DNA of 28,636 nt from the NCBI RefSeq assembly GCF_000003605.2, contig NW_003140826.1, forward strand, positions 24,376-53,011, written 5' to 3'. Each line of letters begins with the position of its first letter. Positions within the stretch are counted from its first letter, which is position 1. The notes beneath the pieces were generated by a model. The model worked only from the letters and a program-made list of their open reading frames with translations. It made no database searches and was not told where the DNA came from. The position numbers and the translations under genes were made by a program. This DNA comes from Saccoglossus kowalevskii. Taxonomy: Eukaryota; Hemichordata; Enteropneusta; Harrimaniidae. Below, piece by piece: positions 19,561 through 28,636 of the stretch.

Positions 19561-22500
19561 TTAATAAAAGTATTCACCAATGTATACTAACAGTATATTT
19601 TAATTGGTTGATTGATTAATATTTTTGGAGACAATCTCCACATACGTCACACCCACCGTTATGGACCCAATGTAGAATAGTTCCTAGGCCACTCAATTGA
19701 CTTTTGATATTTATTAAGTCACTTAGTTATCTGTAAATTTCTTCAAGTCACTTGGTTGATCATGTATAATCCATGAACACTTACATAACCATGAATTATT
19801 TGACCATGAACTTAATTACCTAAGTCCCATAGTTGCCCACAAATAGTTTCTGAACAGTTTAATTGACCATAAATTTGTTTTATTCAACTTGAAATTGAAT
19901 ACTATCTATAGCACTTAGTTGACAATAAACACTTCTGAATCAACCAAGTTGATCATGAATAGATCTTAGCTATCCAAGTAGATTTTTCGTTATGCTATGC
20001 TATATTATGTTAAGAACGTTTATATCATCATTAAATGATTTGGCTTTTACTTCTCGAAAACTTTGATACACTTCTAGGATTCTCATTTTTGTTAACGCAT
20101 TGACGCCTTCTTATAATTCACAAATAATAAATGTTTAATTTATCTAAAAATAGTTCTTTCGTTTCTCAAGGTCTTTACTTTGTGACAGAGAAATTGTAAA
20201 ATTAAAGTCCGTATTGGAGAGTAAAACAGTGCAGGAAAATGCAGGTGGACGAGACGACGGTAATGGTCGTAAAACAAAGTCCTGTGTCTGGAATCAACCA
20301 GGGGAAGATGTATCAGGCATGGTTGCCAGAAGCAACAAGGTAGCTGGAACTGTTGAACAGGTATGGTAACAGAAAAGTATACTACTAAACTGGAATACAT
20401 TTTTTTTCAAATCCCACGAATACGTGATATTAAGTTAGGGAAATGGCATATTCTTAAGTAGGCATAAAAGGGAGATAGAATTATACATGGATCCTTCATT
20501 AATTCTAACTAATTAATAAAATAAATCTAGACAAGCAAGACATAAACATAGTACACTTGTGATGCATAGTTCTGGATTTAGATACTTTTAATACGTTTTG
20601 ACTCGACTGAATATAAGCTATGGAATATGCTACTTATGTAATCTGGGGTTATAGGTTTTTTTTTTAAATATAGCTTAAATAATCATTCAAGCCATGTATA
20701 CAAAGCATGGGGGGAAAGAATTTAGTATGAAATTCATTTTCAATGGAAGAAATATGGTTAGACCAATAAAGGTTGTTGTCAATAGTGACCAAAAGTAACT
20801 TCACAAATGATACAGGATTAATGACCTTGCCAGCCATTACTAAATTGATAGAAGATAATATTCGGTATTGTAGTCCTAAATAACTATTAAAAATAGCTAG
20901 ACGTTTTGAGCAATGGCTCTTTATGGATAGCATAGAAGAAAATGTTAAAACGTACAGGTAGAAACATAGGAACGTAAGAACGCGCATGAACTATAAAATA
21001 GAATCACTAAAAGATTCCACAATAGAACATATAACGCACCTCAGGTAGTAAGCTAACAAACGAGTTGAACTATTTGTTAATTCCATGGGGTTCTTTAGTT
21101 CCAAGGTGGAATATAGTTTACTCCTCGACACGCCTGAGCTGATTATCGTTGCCAAATTGAAATTGTTAATATTAAGCCACCGTATAATATGAGAAGTGGT
21201 AACAACCATTAATCAAGGTACAAATGCGCGCTTTTTTGTATAACATATTTGAGTAATTCTTATAGGTTCATTTTTGTGTTTTGTCAGACCATAATCGTTG
21301 GTCATGTAAATATTGCTTCATGGCATGGTTTGGCCGCCATCTTGGATTTTGTGAAATTAGAAATTATGCAACTACATGTTTTGTATTAGTGTCACAAGGC
21401 TTGTTTTCAGTTAATTAAAAATGGTAGCCAAAGGAGGACCAAAACACCTTGCCTTGTGTTGTGGGTTCTTTACCCATTATTGGGGTGACCAGGTTTGGAA
21501 ATGTATACGAATTCGACACACACGCTTGCAATGACAACACGAAGATGCATTAACTTTCAACTCAATATGTTATTAACACAACTATAAATAAAGGGGGAAT
21601 AATACAAAGAGGGCATATACGGAACAACTGATATATACACACGGCTTCAAGTTCCAGTCAAGAGTGACAAGTGACTGGAGTATGTAGAGCCAAAAGTAAG
21701 AAACATATGTAGAGTTTAACAAAAGTATTGATCTATTCCAACTGTAAACGTCTTAACTATTTGGTGTTTCAACCAAGTGAACCGTTCATACCAAAGTTGG
21801 CAAAAGTATTAAACCCAACAAAGCATTGAACAAAATAACACACTACGACTCTAAAATAATTCTGAAATAATTATTATGCATACCATGTCCACAGTACAAT
21901 TCATGTGGAAGCGTAGACCTGCTGTGCACGCTGTCGAAGTGGAAGTGGACATAAAAGAGCCGGGCCTTCCGACGCACAAATGATGTGCACACTCAGCAAC
22001 AGCGTGGCAGGAAAGACGTTGACAATAGCTTTTCCATTCATTAAATACCATGCATGAATTAACATAACAGACAATTAGCATGTTGATCCTCTTCAGTAAG
22101 CAATTAGTTGGTTCGTTGACATTGGTGGCGTCCTTATTACGCCACTTAAAATTAGCAGACGTACGTGCATTTCACTTTGAGTGGGAAATCGACGTCCCAC
22201 TCAACACAATTCTTTGCTGGGATTATTCTGCCCAGGTTATATTTATCGTTGCAAATTTGCATGCTTCGTGGAATTAATTTTATAATAATTACATTACTAT
22301 GATCTGAAATTACATATGTATTTTGGAACCTTGTGACAATTAGTCTGATTTCTTTCAAATTTTGTATGTGCATTTGTGTCACCAGATGCATTTTTGCCCG
22401 AATAGCACACTGTTAGGCCACGTGGCTGGGCACCCATGGGGTGGGGGCTTCTAACCTCATTAATATGCATAACTGTTATAACTCAAGCACTGTTGTCGTT

Positions 22501-25500
22501 AGGATGATTAATCCTGTGTTATTATGACAACGTTGAACAAGAGATTTGATTAAAATAACAAATGACCATATATGGTCATGTGAGCTCATTAATATGCATA
22601 ACTGTCATATCTCAAACACTGTTGCAGTTAGGAAGATGAATCTTGTGTTATTATGACAACATTGAACAAGAGATTTGATTAAAATAACAGATGACCATAT
22701 ATGGTCATGTGAACTGATTAATATGCATAACCTTTATATTTCAAACAAATGTATAGAATCAACTGCATTTCGACTTCATGGTACTAATAATTCAAACTAA
22801 CCAATTGTGTATCTTGTGTATCATTTGACCTCATTATTTATGGAATATATGTTTGAAGCTTGGGCCCCTGTGACGCTGCTTGCAGCTTTAATTTTTCTTT
22901 GTTTTCTTGTCAATGTTTGCATTGTATTTTCACAATTTTAAATTGTCCTTACATACAATCATTTTGTTTGCCAGCTCCGCCTTGGTCTGGGGTATTTTGG
23001 AGCTTTTATTCAGGCCTAGTTTTGTACTTAAGTACCTTCTTTCTGCCAAACAATTTGTGTGTGTGATTCAGTTATCCTTTTTTCTAGCATATTGTAACAA
23101 TTAATCAATTGATTAAACCACACACACCCAATTACACAGATAACACCCACTCGATAGTCATGTTACCTCACAGCTTAGGTCACTATTGTCGCACCAGCTG
23201 ACTTGTTATGCTTTCATTATAACTAGTTGTACATTTGTAATTGCACTCTGCAATTATTAATTGTTAATTGCAAATCAATATTAAAATCTACGAGAAGAAT
23301 ATTTTCCTTTTCCAAAGTTATTTTGTATTCAGATCAATATCCGGGGTTGATAGATGAAAATAAAACACGATTTGCTTGACTTTAATTTCAGGAGCAATCG
23401 TGTCAGGTAGTTCAAGATTAATTAATCGATGGTGGAGTATGTTGACCAGTTTTTAAACATGGCAGTATTTAGATTCCCTATAAGCACCTGTTCGAAATAG
23501 TCAGTTGTATTTGCCTGACACATATATTTTGGTAGCAGATGGAAATAACACACAGTACTAGTAGAACAATAGAACAATAACTAGTTATACTGGTGTATCA
23601 GGCACAAACCATTAGCTGATTGGTTCCTAGACAAGCTGTAATTATACCTGTTATATTAACACTAATGGAATTTGATAAAGGCATTGTCCAGAAGTGCATA
23701 GGGACAGAACATATGAGTCGCATATAAACAAAGTTCAGTGGTCTTGAGTTGTAAAGCATAAACAAACCGAAAAGTGTGCTAAAAAGGTTCATGGTTTATA
23801 TCAAATCTTGATATGTTTCACAAACGTTCTAAACACATTCATAGAGGTGTCAGTATTGCTAAAAGCGGGGAGGATTCAAAGGTAATCGAGTAAAAATGCA
23901 AAAGCCGAGAAACTGATGTTGACCACAAGTCATTAGGTCTACACAAGCGACCGATATTGTATTGTTTTTCACCCATCATGGAAGATACATGTGGTAAGTC
24001 GTATACTTGGACGTAATATTCTTTGTAATACCAGATGTCCAGCAGTCAGACAAGACACGTACTTATCAGAGTATAACACAAGTTGTTATTACTACGTGAA
24101 CATACCATAGAAAAGCCCCGAATAAAATACAATGAATACTTATATACCCTCGTGGGGATTCTGAATTTGAGCTTCGAAACTTAGATACAAATATACAATA
24201 CTGTGATTGGTCAATAAAAATGATGTGGTGCTGCCTCTCACGTTCGCATCATAGCACAGTGTTCAAGGTCGTATCCCGTTGTGTTACATTCAAGCTTAGG
24301 CGATATAAACGATGTATATAGCAGTATAATAATATAACACGATACACAGTATCAATAATAATAGTAAACAATAAGCATATCCATATTAATTTCCGACAAT
24401 ACATGGCACATTTACTGCATGCACATTTGCAATTACATGGTAACATTCGTAAACATGGAGTTAGAAATAGTTCATCCGGGGACTCGACCTTTGTAATAAA
24501 CTTCAGATATTTACATTGTATGATAGTTATACCAGCACTTTGATACATGTGTTCAGCACGCTCAGAGATGTAAGCTAATTACTAAATAGCCCTGTGTATT
24601 ATGTTTTTTTATGGATTATGTTTTGTCATTCATACTGCACTTCGGGTATCCAGCCCTGTGTTCTAAACAGCAATATTAAAACTGCTATAGTTTGCACCTT
24701 CGGCGACAATACAAAAACTCGGCAAACAGAGAGTCTATTATATCAATTGTCCATAATATATTAAAGTATTGTCTCTCCTGTGGCCTTGAAGACATAACAT
24801 AGAAATTAGCGTAAAGTTCTTGGAATGGTTCTGTTGACATCAACTGAATACATTTATATGGGCATTTATATTAATATATTAGAACATACGCAAAATGTAA
24901 AATAACACTGTTACAGTAGTAAAAAATGAAACTGGTTTGATTTCTGATAGAAACATACGCTCATGTCCAACTCTCAGTTATTGGATCATATGTAATGATG
25001 ATGTAAGATCATTGTATATTGTATGTCACATATTGACAGTTACTTGGAGGAGAAATATACCATTATCACTCTAAAGTTATCATGAAAGATGCATTGGTGG
25101 GAGCAAGTTATAGATGGCACCAGGATTATGGGTAAAGTAACTAGTAATTTGAATTCATAAACATTATATTAAGGGATCGCTCATTTTGTCTGTACCCACT
25201 GCTTGGTTATTATCGTATCACTTCTTATAAATGGAAAGAAAGTTTACCAATCAAAACTTCGATAATATTTTAATGTTTTTGAGAGAGTGGCTATAGTCTA
25301 TATCAAATACGTACAGTTGACGCTCTGAACAACATTACTTTTCCTCCCCATTCAGTATGCCGTATACTAAAAATCGGATACACGCCAGTACAGATTCGTC
25401 TCAACTATATTATCAAATTGACCTTTCAGGTATTGGTACCATTATGGTTGTCTTTTTCCGGATATGGCGTCAGTGTTCATCGCCGTTGACAAGGCAACCA

Positions 25501-26998
25501 AAGAAAATGGATGCCTTCAGGTAAGTTTGCTACATTGTAATATTCTCGGCAAATATGGGATTGAGTATTGATGCACTTGCAGCTTCAATGAAACATGCTT
25601 CATCTTTATTATTAAACAATAACGACACTCAACTTGTCTTTGTTTGTGCAATTGCCAATAATGTGAGGGAAAAATGGCGTTTCGATTCGAAACTATTCCT
25701 TCACGAGCGATGACCACACACCTTGTCTCTTATTGTCACTTACAATACAAGCAAACGGTCGGATGACGCAGTGGTTTAGCATAATTGGTGCGTCCACCAA
25801 TTTAAATTTTATAACGTTTAACATTGAAATTCACCAGAAACATGTCATTTCAGATTCTATCGGGCTCGCATAAAATGGGAAGAATTGAACACATCCTAAC
25901 TGGAGGTCAAGCTGGAGTAGACCCTGAGCGACTGGATCTGATCTTAAAATCAGATCGTTTTGAAAAAGTTTACCTGGAACTTGAACCTGGCGATGCTTGT
26001 TATTTCCACTGTGAGTACAAGATTTAAACAAGTCTGTTGTACGAAACTAATATTTTGTGAAGTCATTGGTGTGTAAAAAAGCAATTTCTGGTGCCGGTGT
26101 GGTTTATATGATAATATGGATATTTTCAGGATATTACTATTTCAAGGATGCATGTTTACAACTTTATTATGCTAACATAAATCCACTGCATCTTTAAGTC
26201 TTTTTTGTTGACTGTGGTAGCATTATTAGTATCTATGGTCACCTTTAACTTTAGTTTGATTCACTATAATCTTACATTTGTCCAGGTAACATACTACACA
26301 GCAGTGCCCAGAACCACAGCACACAGCGCAGATGGGCGTTTATAATTGCATATAACCGCGCCAGTAATGATCCTGTCTTCAAAACGGTGGATCCACAGTA
26401 TTCTTACTTGGAAAAGGTACGTTGTAGTCTTATATATGTGATTGAAGTGTGTCGAACTATTGTGTCCAAATGTTACACTGATTCATTTAGCCGGTGGAAT
26501 TCACTCGATATGTTATCGATCGGCAGTATTCATCGGATAGTGACTTACGCCTAATTGAGTTTTCTTATTGTTTACTGTGGTAATGATGTTCTTACTTTGC
26601 TTAAATAATTTTGTCATTATATGGAAACCGTTATACGCTATATTGCTTTCAAATTAATGTGACGACTTGTTTTTAAAATCCTAATGAAATGAAATAATTC
26701 CATTGACCACGCAACATATATAATAGTTGACTGGTTTTCGGACAAAACATTTGAAAAGGTGCGCACCTTAAAAACTATAAGTAATGTGATGATAACCTCT
26801 ATAATTACCTCTCCCCGATAAGAGTGGGGTACTTCAACCATAATTTTCACCTACGGAATTCCTTTAACTATTGTCACACTTTGTTTGTAGGTTCCAGATT
26901 CGGCGATTGTATCTTGCACAAACTTTGATGACCTGGAGGCAAAGGATTTTGTAGTAACCAGTAATTTGAAATCTGATTTCAATGTCAAGGTATCATAG
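19063..26998 (+). CDS. PhyH-family Fe(II)/2-oxoglutarate dioxygenase
   Basis: Predicted to hydroxylate a small molecule using iron, oxygen and 2-oxoglutarate. Exons: 19063-19081 (tentative), 19433-19514, 20171-20360, 25040-25131, 25430-25520, 25854-26010, 26286-26416, 26891-26998. Phases match at every joint and give 289 residues, normal for the family. Exon 2 uses a GC donor (AG/GCAAGT). Motifs in order: DNGYIIIR (near 27-34), [13 protein letters not shown] (about 85-97), HYHSK (105-109), WHQDY with metal ligands His124 and Asp126, [41 protein letters not shown] with distal ligand His215, and Arg226 eleven residues later, placed to bind the 2-oxoglutarate carboxylate. This layout is closer to ectoine and free-proline hydroxylase-like animal proteins than to phytanoyl-CoA hydroxylase. 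No peroxisomal C-terminal signal or signal peptide is seen (the end is NVKVS). The substrate cannot be told from sequence. The first exon rests on a six-codon match and a weak donor (GTTTGA). Confidence 0.92.
19515..20170 (+). other. GC-AG intron of the dioxygenase gene (intron 2)
   Basis: The donor reads AG/GCAAGT, the consensus form for the minor GC-AG class of U2 introns. The acceptor is TTTCTCAAG at 20162-20170. The joint completes an Arg codon (AG + G) and joins NGYIIIR to SLLCDRE without a break. A (TA)n run begins nine bases into the intron (19524-19557). Confidence 0.85.
19676..19985. repeat. degenerate minisatellite, ~30-bp unit
   Basis: Variants of CACTTAGTTGACCATGAAT recur about ten times with irregular spacing, for example CACTTAGTTATCTGTAAAT, CACTTGGTTGATCATGTAT and CACTTAGTTGACAATAAAC. 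The copies are too diverged for an exact period. It lies in intron 2 of the dioxygenase gene. Confidence 0.6.
20361..22455. other. dioxygenase intron 3, proximal part
   Basis: Apart from the reverse-transcriptase scrap at 20715-20834, this part holds probable unclassified repeat sequence at about 21450-21680 (GTTGTGGGTTCTTTACCCAT, then AT-rich DNA). No exon was recognised. The protein reads straight from VEQ in exon 3 to [10 protein letters not shown] in exon 4, so none is expected. Confidence 0.45.
20715..20834 (-). pseudogene. LINE reverse-transcriptase fragment
   Basis: On the minus strand the frame reads [20 protein letters not shown], then [14 protein letters not shown]. This matches the motif after the catalytic region of non-LTR reverse transcriptases, usually written VKLLGV.ID..L.W..HI. 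The expected Gly in LLGV is Leu here. The frame has a stop 150 bases upstream and no clear catalytic YADD block nearby, so only a scrap remains. It is antisense to the host gene. Clade not determined. Confidence 0.6.
22456..22745. repeat. 129-bp tandem repeat, 2.3 copies, with CArG palindrome
   Basis: Copies start at 22456, 22585 and 22714 with an exact 129-bp period; the third is cut short. Each begins with TTAATATGCATAAC and contains TGTTATTATGACAAC. Each full copy has the perfect 18-bp palindrome ATGACCATATATGGTCAT or a near version. It is perfect at 22562-22579 and 22691-22708, and its centre CCATATATGG fits the SRF CArG box. Confidence 0.88.
22746..25039. other. dioxygenase intron 3, distal part
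   Basis: AT-rich intron sequence. A perfect 16-bp palindrome TTAATCAATTGATTAA is at 23101-23116. A block at about 24110-24250 includes ATTGGTCAATAAAA and is less AT-rich. No exon, RNA gene or protein remnant was recognised on either strand. Confidence 0.45.
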
Positions 26999-28140
26999 TT
27001 TTACACGCATGGCCACGGGCAACTGTAATTAGTCATTAGGCGATAAATGCATAATTACTAGATTTGGTTATCTACTGCATTGAATGGTAACTAAAAACAA
27101 TATACACATTTGGCGTCAAAATTGTCAAATACTGTGGCTAGCTGTCGGCCAAATATGCATTCATCATTAAAGTGTTGATTTATTTTTTTTATTCATGTTT
27201 GAAGAATATTTGCTGTAATTTTGATTCCAGTATTAATTAGTTTAATCTTTAGTTTCTGGATTGTTTCATTTATTGATGTCACTTTCATTGCAAGATGTAA
27301 GGTTGAGTATATTTTGTTAATGACGTCGCGAAAAGCGAATGATTGAGCAACAACAGTTACAAACAAGATCGGGTTCGTTTCAATTCAAATTTGTTTGTTT
27401 GTCAATATATTAAAAAATAATTTGTATCGAGTTTTCTTACAAATAGTTGTCTATTTTATCATAAACACTATCTATATTCAATAAAGGCAATGTCTGTGTG
27501 TATTTTGATACATCTGTAATAATTATGTTTGATGTTTCATCTTGTTAAAAAAAATACGGTAAGATATCGTGAAATGAAAATAATGTGTTTACAGTAAACA
27601 TATCAGACTTCGTTCGATGCAATACTGGAAATACATGTAGTGAAAAATTCAATCAAATTCTTTTTTTTCGCCGGTGTTAGATGTATAATAATCACGGTCA
27701 TTTACCTTGTCTCTTTATCGCATTAACTTAATCGTGATATTTTACCGTGAATAAATCGTGTAGGCAAGCTATTGCAGTATACGATACACATTAAATATTC
27801 ATGGGATTCTATGTTCAATTGCTTATGATATATATATTATTCAAGTGTGTTTTGTCTTTCTCATGTACAGCCATTTTGGTACATATCCCTCATATTGCAT
27901 TTATCTGTAAAAAAATATTATTGTGCCAAATATTTGTTATCGCAAACCTCCCTATCTCAACACTCAATGTGGCCCTTTAAAAAAAATGATTTTCGTCTGT
28001 CGAATTGTTCTTGATCTTGATAAAATGTAAACTATGACAACCAGACATTCACCTTGTACATTGCTACTTGGAGTGAGTTAGAACTACTAACATTGTAAAT
28101 AATGAGACGATCGCAAAAATCACGATCCCGCGGCATGGAC
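26999..28140. other. 3' UTR and downstream region of the dioxygenase gene
   Basis: The first canonical poly(A) signal is at 27480-27485, giving a 3' UTR of about 0.5 kb. Beyond it, to the satellite at 28141, the DNA is AT-rich with no recognisable gene. Confidence 0.5.
27480..27485 (+). promoter_or_regulatory. poly(A) signal of the dioxygenase gene
   Basis: AATAAA is followed at once by a GT-rich stretch (TGTCTGTGTGTATTTTG), the usual downstream element for 3' end formation. It lies about 480 bases after the stop codon. Confidence 0.65.
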
Positions 28141-28636
28141 TAGGATTCTAAATCGAGTAACAAGATATATTTTTAGAATAACCAGATTAAACTAATCCGA
28201 AACAACCGTATTTGCATAGTATGCAAATCAGTAGGATTCTAAATCGAGTAACAAGATATATTTTTAGAATAACCAGATTAAACTAATCCGAAACAACCGT
28301 ATTTGCATAGTATGCAAATCAGTAGGATTCAAAATCGAGTAACAAGATCCATTTGTAGAATAACCAGATTAAACTAATCCGAAACAACCGTATTTGCATA
28401 GTATGCGAATCAGTAGGATTCTAAATCGAGTAACAAGATCCATTTGTAGAATAACCAGATTAAACTAATCCGAAACAACCGTATTTGCATAGTATGCGAA
28501 TCAGTAGGATTCTAAATCGAGTAACAAGATCCATTTGTAGAATAGCCAGATTAAACTAATCCTAAACAACCGTATTTGCATAGTATGCAAATCAGTAGGA
28601 TTCAAAATCTAGTAACAAGATCCATTTGTAGAATAA
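28141..28636. repeat. 91-bp satellite, at least 5.4 copies, runs off the window
   Basis: TAGGATTC starts copies at 28141, 28232, 28323, 28414, 28505 and 28596, an exact 91-bp period. Copies 1 and 2 are near-identical and share GATATATTTTTAGAATAACC. Copies 3 to 6 have GATCCATTTGTAGAATA instead. Each complete copy holds ATTTGCAT-AGT-ATGCAAAT, an inverted pair of octamer (POU-type) motifs. In copies 3 and 4 the right half is ATGCGAAT. The array continues past the window end. Confidence 0.95.

Noticed and set aside
25755-25800. tRNA-like sequence (GATGACGCAGTGGTTTAGC)
   Set aside because: It resembles an A box, but no B box, acceptor stem or cloverleaf follows; at most a SINE scrap.
26990-26998. 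Possible splice donor AAG/GTATCA near the end of the dioxygenase
   Set aside because: A stop codon follows two codons later and the length already fits the family, so reading to the stop is simpler.
28141-28636. CRISPR-like regular array
   Set aside because: The whole 91-bp unit is repeated with no unique spacers and the genome is animal; this is a satellite.

Overview
This window is AT-rich, intron-dense animal DNA. It carries two multi-exon metabolic genes on the plus strand, set among transposon remnants and short satellites. Long introns with GT-AG boundaries, AATAAA poly(A) signals and a LINE with a 2A-like peptide point to a marine invertebrate. An invertebrate deuterostome (hemichordate, amphioxus or echinoderm) is my best guess, but a lophotrochozoan is not excluded. 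The species cannot be fixed from the sequence. A 50-N assembly gap lies at 16922-16971.

Layout. (1) 1-950: a small satellite of 33-bp units, interrupted by a 533-bp non-autonomous element with 19-bp terminal inverted repeats and TTAA duplications (piggyBac-like). (2) 1086-3243, minus strand: a decayed hAT transposase-like gene (zinc finger, RNase-H-like core, one recognisable intron) broken by frameshifts and a stop and lacking the C-terminal hAT block. (3) 3400-6400: no gene; a ~91-bp tandem array, a 67-bp foldback element with 9-bp direct repeats, and an ~80-bp dispersed duplication. (4) 6420-14256, plus strand: a complete seven-exon 2-hydroxyacid oxidase gene (367 residues by my splice model) ending in the peroxisomal signal SKL. 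Its first intron holds a hairpin, a ~57-bp tandem array and a 3'-truncated LINE remnant with a 2A-like motif. Its third intron holds a TGGAG array. (5) 14421-19062: intergenic repeats and the gap. (6) 19063-26998, plus strand: a complete eight-exon PhyH-family iron/2-oxoglutarate dioxygenase gene (289 residues by my model) with one GC-AG intron. Its 4.7-kb third intron holds an antisense reverse-transcriptase scrap and a 129-bp tandem repeat with a palindromic CArG box. (7) 28141-end: a very regular 91-bp satellite running off the window.

How the genes may relate: both encode small-molecule oxidative enzymes and point the same way. The oxidase is peroxisomal by its C-terminus. The dioxygenase has no visible peroxisomal signal, and its motifs resemble free-amino-acid or ectoine hydroxylases more than phytanoyl-CoA hydroxylase. 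A shared pathway (for example hydroxyproline to glyoxylate metabolism) is speculation. I found no wholly new biological system. The most notable points are the mobile-element structures, the long-chain-type active site of the oxidase and the motif-bearing satellites.
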